DNA of 64,000 bases, taken from Pedobacter namyangjuensis. GTDB lineage: Bacteria; Bacteroidota; Bacteroidia; Sphingobacteriales; Sphingobacteriaceae. Positions 58,569 to 64,000 of this stretch are shown in pieces (the stretch's first letter is position 1; each line of letters begins with the position of its first letter). The notes under the pieces are model-generated. The model ran no database searches, was not told the origin of the DNA, and was given only the letters and a program-made list of their open reading frames with translations. The DNA is taken from the NCBI RefSeq assembly GCF_003313325.1, contig NZ_QMHQ01000003.1, positions 310,001 through 374,000 of the forward strand. Reading direction: 5' to 3'. A program made the position numbers and the translations under genes.

Positions 58569-61299
58569 TCAATAAAGTTTGTAAAGCTGCAATAATGGTC
58601 TCACCGGTAATCGGCCTCAACTCAAATTGGCGCTTACCATCAATGGCGTAAACTTCCAAATCGTCCATGACAGGAAATAACGATTGTACATTGTCAATTT
58701 GCTTCTTTGCGTTTACAAAACCAGCGCCCAAAACCATCGCCATTTTCTCATCATCGTGATAAAAATATTCTTTCAATAGTGGTATGATGCAATTGTTGAA
58801 AGCGTTGGCCAAAGCATGTGTATCATATACGTTAATTAAATAACTATGACCAATTTGATGGTCTACATCTAATAAGATTGCTATGCGTTCATTGATTCTC
58901 GTTAAAACCGTAGCCAGATCAACGCCTTCCAATATTCCAGCGCTTTCTTTTAAAGCACCATCATAAGTAATTCTCGAAGGCTCTGGCATCATTTCTTCAA
59001 ATGCAAAACGCCTACGCAGAGCAGTATCTAAAGCTTCAACACTTCTATCTGCTGTATTCATGGTGCCAATAATGTACAGGTTGCTGGGTACCGAGAACTT
59101 TTGTTTGCTATAAGGTAAAACTACCTCGATAGTTTCTCTACATCTATTTTCGTGCTCTACAATAACAGGTTTGCGTTTACTTTCTTCAATTAAAGTAATT
59201 AGCTCCCCAAATATTGAAGAAACGTTACCCCTATTTATCTCATCTATGATCAGGACATATTTTTTTTCATCACTTGTTTTTTCAGTATAATTATGTTTTT
59301 GTTTGAGATAATTTATAACCCCAATAAAATAACCTTCCCAGCCAATAAATTTTTCCTCACCGGCAATTTGCTTTTTTAAATTTTCTTTAGTTAATGTTCC
59401 TTGTTTTTCCTTTTGCAAGCCAGTATGTAAAGATAGATTACCATTTGAATTAAGTGAAACTCCAAAACTCTTACCTTTTGGCGTAATCAGCTCCAATATA
59501 CCCCCGTCAATGCTGGAAAGTTCTGTTGATAAACTGACATAAGCTAAATCAAAACCAACTTGATTTGGAGTTATTGAGTTGGTACATATTTCCTTAAATA
59601 TCCCATCCTTAACATCATAAACAACGCTTCGTTTCCCATTTTCGTTCTTTTCTATTTCCGGTTTTATACCCTCCACAAAATCTTCATAGCTCATACTTTG
59701 GTGAAAGGTAGTGAACACAATTTGCCCATTTGTTACATAGGATTGATATCTTTCTTTTAACACCTCCCTACTTTCCAAAGCTAATACTTCCTCCGATTTG
59801 CTTTCAATGATAGAAAGTGCTTTATTAATAGTATGGTAGGTCTTACCTGTTCCAGGAGGGCCAAATAAAATCTGGTTTAAGGGATAATTTTTTGAAGGGC
59901 CCACACTTGCAGCACCATCGTCTGATGAGTTAATTTCTTTATCCATCGTTTCTCTTACGATTTGACCAATATTTGTTTCCATATAAAGCAACTGCTCCAT
60001 TAATTTTTCAACTAGGTCTTCGTCGGTTGGCGAAATACCTAGTACTGTTCCAATACTTTTACTTCCCTCCTGCCAATCAACCCATTCAAGTTTTTCCGGA
60101 AGATCGTTCCCAATCAACCCAATAAATTTAAACTTATCGAAATCTTCAAAATGCAGGTCAACAAAGAAATTATTTTTCATTTCACCTCTAGTACGGATAG
60201 AGATTTCATAATGCGCTTTTTTATTTCCAATTTTACGTTCAGCATCTGCAATCCATACGAAACTGTCTTTCTTTCTTGAATCAAATCCATTGTCTTTGAA
60301 ATATTGTCTCGACTTGTTTATCGAAAATTTGTTAAGTACATTTTCACTTTCTAACATCGAAGCTTCAAGCTCAAGTATTGTGTTGGTAAAAGAAGGTGCT
60401 TTTTTATCCAACATTTTATATAAGATGTCCTGTGCTAAAAGCCTGTGATTTTTGTCATCGAAGACACCATTGGGTAACGATGTATTTATTATATCCAATA
60501 GCTCAGAATCAGGCCTAATATATCCATCGATAAATTCGTCCATCAAGGCTAGATAATGGACATATATTTGATTCTTTTTAGCTGTAGCAATATTTTTTAG
60601 CTTACAATATTTGATATAGAAAGAATTTTTATAAAAAGAGTACTTATTCGGGAATTTGACAGTGAGAAAGGTTGCTATAGAACGCTCATCGTGATGATGT
60701 GATAGCGTTTCTCCCATACCTCTATAAATAATACTTATCTGTGTCTGAAAAGCGAGGATCCGATGTTCGAGTTCAATATTCTCATCAAACAATTTTATGA
60801 AACATTCACGATAAAGATCACCATTATCAATAACAATATGGTTTCTAACAGCGATACCATTGTGGTAAATCAAGTTCTTGTAGTTGATGCTTTTAATTTC
60901 TGCGCCAAAATCAACGGCATCCAAATTTGGCCTACCACCATAGGTAGCCAATAATTCCCATTTATAAATTTCATCAGATAGACCCTTTTTCAGCAGATCG
61001 TCTTTATAATCTTCAATTAGTTTTAAGACAGGGTCGTTATTCTTCAGCACTATAGTAAATTCATCTCCGAGGCCTTTCAAGAAATTCTGAGCCTCCTTAG
61101 TGTCAAGTTCCTTGTGCCCCAATAATTTGCCATTCGCGTATTCATTAGCTACAACAACCACATGCTTTGGAGGATACGGCTTACCATTGTATACCAAATC
61201 ATAGACCATGGATTTGCCTAAGGGGTATCTTAACCCATTTTTATCAATATCTTCAATGGCTTGTAAAACGTGATGTCTAGTAATGTTATTTGGTACCAT
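58558..61299 (-). CDS. mcrB: McrB-like AAA+ GTPase with atypical N-terminal recognition region
   Basis: A 913-residue protein. The last half is the McrB motor: Walker A LFGPPGTGKTYHT (about 483), TTFHQSMSYEDFVEGIKPE, Walker B KYVLIIDEINRGN (about 686) and the McrB hallmark GTMNTADRSVEALDTALRRRF. Residues 1 to about 85 look like the ScoMcrA N-terminal head (HVLQAIEDIDKNG; KPYPPKHVVVVANEYANG). Residues 90-470 form a region I cannot assign, in place of the DUF3578-type domain of E. coli McrB. It probably reads a different modified base or structure. Confidence 0.92.
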   Translation of the reverse strand: MVPNNITRHHVLQAIEDIDKNGLRYPLGKSMVYDLVYNGKPYPPKHVVVVANEYANGKLLGHKELDTKEAQNFLKGLGDEFTIVLKNNDPVLKLIEDYKDDLLKKGLSDEIYKWELLATYGGRPNLDAVDFGAEIKSINYKNLIYHNGIAVRNHIVIDNGDLYRECFIKLFDENIELEHRILAFQTQISIIYRGMGETLSHHHDERSIATFLTVKFPNKYSFYKNSFYIKYCKLKNIATAKKNQIYVHYLALMDEFIDGYIRPDSELLDIINTSLPNGVFDDKNHRLLAQDILYKMLDKKAPSFTNTILELEASMLESENVLNKFSINKSRQYFKDNGFDSRKKDSFVWIADAERKIGNKKAHYEISIRTRGEMKNNFFVDLHFEDFDKFKFIGLIGNDLPEKLEWVDWQEGSKSIGTVLGISPTDEDLVEKLMEQLLYMETNIGQIVRETMDKEINSSDDGAASVGPSKNYPLNQILFGPPGTGKTYHTINKALSIIESKSEEVLALESREVLKERYQSYVTNGQIVFTTFHQSMSYEDFVEGIKPEIEKNENGKRSVVYDVKDGIFKEICTNSITPNQVGFDLAYVSLSTELSSIDGGILELITPKGKSFGVSLNSNGNLSLHTGLQKEKQGTLTKENLKKQIAGEEKFIGWEGYFIGVINYLKQKHNYTEKTSDEKKYVLIIDEINRGNVSSIFGELITLIEESKRKPVIVEHENRCRETIEVVLPYSKQKFSVPSNLYIIGTMNTADRSVEALDTALRRRFAFEEMMPEPSRITYDGALKESAGILEGVDLATVLTRINERIAILLDVDHQIGHSYLINVYDTHALANAFNNCIIPLLKEYFYHDDEKMAMVLGAGFVNAKKQIDNVQSLFPVMDDLEVYAIDGKRQFELRPITGETIIAALQTLLSGG

Positions 61300-61348
61300 A
61301 GAGCGTTAAAAAAATCTACTTATAATTTAGTTGTTAATGGATAATGAG

Positions 61349-62899
61349 TTACTTTTTTATTTTTAGTTCACTTTGTTTTAAAAGGAAATTAAATTTGTAC
61401 CAAAACCTTCTACTCTGATTTTTTATAGAATTGTCACCATTTAATTCTTTCAAAGTATCATTAGTTTTATAGACATAACTTAGATAGTTTCCCCAGTAAT
61501 AAGTTTTAGATGCCTCATAAACATTTTTGTCCTTTTTTGAAGGTCTATAAACTACTTTTCTACCTGCACCTTTGTAAGTAAATCGTTTGTACAAACGTGT
61601 CTTAAATAAGTTATTATCTGGGTTTTTACTATGCTTAGCATAATCGGCACCTCGGTTTATTGCACCTTTCATTGAACGGTAAAATTTGGAAAATCCGGTA
61701 TTTTTAATTAACGCTCGTCGCCCATCGAAAGAGAAGCCTAAATATTCTAAAGGCTTTCCAAACGCTGGCTCTTTCGTCTCATGATCAACCGCATAACCTG
61801 TAAATTTGCCATCGAGATCTTCAAATCTATAGACCTTAGTCTTTTTAGGCTCTATTGTAAGTTTGACTTTATTGCTGGCAACTACCCGATTTAATACATT
61901 GATAATTTCATCTTCATGCTCCATATCACAAACAATTATCAAATCGTCGCTGTATCTCTGGTAGAATCCAGAAATTTCATCTACTTCTTTAGAAATTTCT
62001 TTATCAAAATCTAACATATAGATATTTGCTAGAGTCGCACTTATAGGACTACCTTGCGGAATACCAGCATTATTTTTTTTACTTATTATCAGGTTTAAAT
62101 TGTTGGCGATGAATTCTTTCTCATTGCAATATGCCACTGCATTTTTTTCTTTGGCAAATCTGAGGTCCGGTATGCTTTTCCTAAAATATTCTTTTTCAGT
62201 CGACGAGTTAATAATCCCTCTTCTTACGATCATAGTTTTGCCGTAATGTTCAAAAAGCTGTTGTGCTATAACATATCTAATTTTGGTGAGCCCTTTAAAA
62301 AGATTGTAATGGTCGGAGGGTAATGTTATTAGTCTGGGATTCTGCTTGCCGTTTAGAACTTCTATCCACTTACGCTTTAAAATTTTATGGTCGAGGTTGT
62401 CAAAAAAAGAAGTAATATCGGCAACAATTACCGTGAGCTTCTTATCATTATTTGCCTTTATGAATTCAAATGCTGTTTTAGCAAAATCAATATTACATTT
62501 ATTTCCCTCTTTACCTATTTCAACTGGTATTTTCCTATATGCAACAACGGCATCATTGAATGGCTCATCTTTGATATAGTTTTCGTAAGCTTCCGTCAAT
62601 AGCGAATTATATTTTGAAAATATTAAAGCGTCTAAGTGAGATGCAAAATACGTTTCCCTAACTTTAGGGTTGTCGGCAATCCTTTCCCATTTACCACTAG
62701 GGTTCCTAACCTTAATTAAGTTATTTGATCTGAACCTTCTTTTGAGTATAGATTTATTAATGAGCGGGAAAAAACTATGCTTAGCTATTGTTGTTGGATT
62801 TGAGACATAATTCTTCACACGATTATAATCCTTAATCGTTATTGGTAACCCAATATGAGGATACCGTTTTAGCTTAAACCATTCTTCTAATTCTTTCAT
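61349..62899 (-). CDS. Reverse transcriptase, candidate defence-type (DRT/UG/Abi group)
   Basis: A 516-residue RT. Motif A is VIVADITSFFDNLDH (Asp at 161), motif B GIPQGSPISATLANIYM (279-295), motif C RYSDDLIIVC (316-321, YSDD), and the thumb side has LEYLGFSFDGR. There is no maturase X domain, no HNH nuclease and no intron RNA nearby, so it is not a usual group II intron enzyme. The retron marks NAxxH and VTG are not found. About 95 residues lie between motifs A and B. The C-terminal 120 residues are basic and aromatic-rich. It lies 49 bases before mcrB in the same direction, downstream of hsdS, in a defence cluster. Subtype not determined. Confidence 0.88.
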   Translation of the reverse strand: MKELEEWFKLKRYPHIGLPITIKDYNRVKNYVSNPTTIAKHSFFPLINKSILKRRFRSNNLIKVRNPSGKWERIADNPKVRETYFASHLDALIFSKYNSLLTEAYENYIKDEPFNDAVVAYRKIPVEIGKEGNKCNIDFAKTAFEFIKANNDKKLTVIVADITSFFDNLDHKILKRKWIEVLNGKQNPRLITLPSDHYNLFKGLTKIRYVIAQQLFEHYGKTMIVRRGIINSSTEKEYFRKSIPDLRFAKEKNAVAYCNEKEFIANNLNLIISKKNNAGIPQGSPISATLANIYMLDFDKEISKEVDEISGFYQRYSDDLIIVCDMEHEDEIINVLNRVVASNKVKLTIEPKKTKVYRFEDLDGKFTGYAVDHETKEPAFGKPLEYLGFSFDGRRALIKNTGFSKFYRSMKGAINRGADYAKHSKNPDNNLFKTRLYKRFTYKGAGRKVVYRPSKKDKNVYEASKTYYWGNYLSYVYKTNDTLKELNGDNSIKNQSRRFWYKFNFLLKQSELKIKK

Positions 62900-63274
62900 T
62901 TAAAAAAGGGGGCAGGCTACGTAGCAGGTTAAGAATGTACATGCTCAGGTTTTAAAAACCTCGAAGCTTTACCCATTGCTGAGTTATTTCAACGCTACTC
63001 TATTCAGGTATAGAAATTGTTACCTTTGTTTCATCAACAGTAAACATCATTACAATGCTACGTAAACAATTCATCAGTTCTAATTCCCGGTTCTTCACAG
63101 CCATCTGGCCGTTATTTACATTCTCCGTACTAATTCTTTCAAATTATTTGGAAATTGGTATTACCTTCTCCACCTAGCGTAATTTCTAGCGTGGTACTTT
63201 TTAGCCAAACGTAACATTCCGACCGTATCAACTGCCCCCAGTATTTTTAGTTAATTATTGATAGTTTTATAATC
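62900..63274 (-). other. 375-base leader between hsdS and the RT gene; candidate non-coding RNA
   Basis: No sizeable gene. On the minus strand, towards the RT, it contains a hairpin AGGTTTT-t-AAAACCT (62947-62961) and a perfect palindrome GCTACGTAGC (62916-62925) just before the start codon, plus a 34-codon frame. Many defence RTs use an adjacent structured RNA as template or regulator, so this is the first place to look for one. No strong terminator is seen after hsdS. Confidence 0.35.
63000..63104 (-). CDS. Possible small protein or gene remnant (34 codons)
   Basis: ATG at 63104, stop at 63000-63002. The product MAVKNRELELMNCLRSIVMM is followed by FTVDETKVTISIPE; the frame stays open 13 codons further upstream without a start. 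The amino-acid mix is protein-like. A weak likeness to the hsdS end (NQELASLRDWLLPMLMNGQV) may mean a decayed hsdS tail. Low confidence. Confidence 0.3.
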   Translation of the reverse strand: MAVKNRELELMNCLRSIVMMFTVDETKVTISIPE

Positions 63275-64000
63275 TTATTTCCCCTCCGCAACCATTCCCA
63301 ACTCCTCTCCCACCATTTCATAAGCATATTTAACCGTAACCTGCCCATTCATTAACATTGGCAATAACCAATCTCTTAACGAAGCTAGTTCCTGGTTTTG
63401 TTGATTATTTAGCTCCCTTTTTCTTCTTATATTAAGGGCTAATTTTTCAAAATTATCTTCTAAATAATTTGGAGGCCGAGTTACTAATAATTCTTTTATT
63501 CCTCTAACATTTAAACTTTGAAAAAATGTACCATTATCAGTGTTTATTATAATTTGCCGTTTCATTTCAGCACCTTGAAAGGAGTAATATAAAAAAGTTG
63601 GATCAATTGTTTTTGGTCTTATCGCGGTAATATTTCTGCCAATGCCAGCTACCATATTTTTAGGTATTTGTGATAAACTTGCAACCCTTCCAGCGTTTGT
63701 AATTACTAAATCATGATCTTTAACCTCAATTCTTTTAGTCCATCTTTCATATTCATCCTTTGAAACAAAGTATTTAGAAGACACGTCAATCAAGCCATCA
63801 TCTTTAATATTTTCAAGCTGTAGTAAATAACAGGCTTCATTTTCATAGTAATAATCTGATTTTTTTGAATGCAGGCAATCAACAATTTCACAACAAGATG
63901 ATAGTTTCTCAATCGTCCACCCTTTCGGTATCTCCCTTTTCAAAACCTCACTATAAACCATTTCGCCACCAGATGTTTTATAAGGTTTGCCATCTGCACC
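63275..64000 (-). CDS. hsdS: Type I restriction enzyme specificity subunit (partial, 5' end outside window)
   Basis: The frame is open to the right edge: GADGKPYKTSGGE precedes MVYSEVLKREIPKGW, the usual central conserved region of HsdS. An ATG at 63961 is therefore internal. What is visible is the second target-recognition domain (LLQLENIKDDGLIDVSSKYF; ITNAGRVASLSQIPKNMVAG; NGTFFQSLNVRGIKELLV) and the C-terminal coiled coil ending in NQELASLRDWLLPMLMNGQV. It sets half of the bipartite DNA site. hsdM and hsdR are presumably beyond the edge. Confidence 0.9.
   Translation of the reverse strand, partial: GADGKPYKTSGGEMVYSEVLKREIPKGWTIEKLSSCCEIVDCLHSKKSDYYYENEACYLLQLENIKDDGLIDVSSKYFVSKDEYERWTKRIEVKDHDLVITNAGRVASLSQIPKNMVAGIGRNITAIRPKTIDPTFLYYSFQGAEMKRQIIINTDNGTFFQSLNVRGIKELLVTRPPNYLEDNFEKLALNIRRKRELNNQQNQELASLRDWLLPMLMNGQVTVKYAYEMVGEELGMVAEGK

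Noticed and set aside
59080..59100. GCTGGGTACC inside mcrB as a second copy of the tRNA-Leu 3' end (att site)
   Set aside because: Only about ten bases match, it lies within a conserved coding motif region, and ten-base matches are expected by chance.
61349..62899. Group II intron or retron
   Set aside because: No maturase domain, no HNH, no intron 5' or domain V-like sequence nearby, and no NAxxH or VTG retron motif.
63275..63961. Complete short protein starting at 63961
   Set aside because: The frame continues without a stop to the window edge and encodes the usual central HsdS sequence, so this is a partial gene.

Overview
The window looks like chromosomal DNA of a Bacteroidota bacterium, most likely a soil or freshwater Sphingobacteriaceae member close to Pedobacter. 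This rests on the protein families seen (800-residue FtsX-type permeases, a sulfite reductase with a HEPN tail, a siroheme synthase/TSUP fusion, GH130 next to two GT4 enzymes), on promoters of the Bacteroidota type (-7 element TAnnTTTG), and on low GC with weak Shine-Dalgarno sites. No marker gene fixes the genus.

Layout. 1-10.7 kb: a minus-strand operon for a MacB-like tripartite ABC transporter (membrane fusion protein, ATPase and three tandem FtsX permeases, the last cut by the window edge), with a serine-hydrolase gene and a small secreted protein inside it. 10.9-13.8 kb: a divergent NtrC-type regulator and histidine kinase. A -24/-12 (sigma-54) promoter lies in front of the transporter operon, so this pair probably controls it. 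14-19.7 kb: a CDP-alcohol phosphotransferase, bifunctional trehalose-6-phosphate synthase/phosphatase, and glgC-glgA. 19.9-31.9 kb: assimilatory sulfate reduction (cysN, cysD, APS reductase, sulfite reductase), siroheme synthesis (two SUMT paralogues and a Met8-like domain fused to a TSUP transporter), a hydrolase/fatty-acid-hydroxylase pair and an Rrf2 regulator. Three of these promoters carry the same palindromic box. 32-40 kb: a complete trans-4-hydroxyproline degradation set with an AraC regulator and a divergent Xaa-Pro aminopeptidase. 40.3-47.1 kb: HPF, a likely type II restriction-modification pair with Vsr, and two-protein NHEJ (Ku, LigD). 47.2-51.9 kb: stress-type genes (SDR, 59-residue hydrophilic protein, response regulator, SpoIIAA-like protein, PNPOx-like protein) ending in a GH130 enzyme. 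52.2-55.5 kb: two GT4 glycosyltransferases. 55.9 kb: tRNA-Leu(CAA). After it comes an accessory region with a tandem repeat, McrC, McrB, a reverse transcriptase that is neither group II nor clearly retron, and the 3' half of a type I hsdS.

The most interesting items are the reverse transcriptase between hsdS and mcrBC with a 375-base leader holding no large gene (a defence-RT candidate), the shared sulfur operator that draws a hydrolase/hydroxylase pair into the sulfur regulon, an eight-copy dispersed repeat with fixed ends and a variable hairpin core found only downstream of genes, and the GH130/GT4/GT4 glycan locus. All assignments are from reading the sequence; no database search or folding was run.
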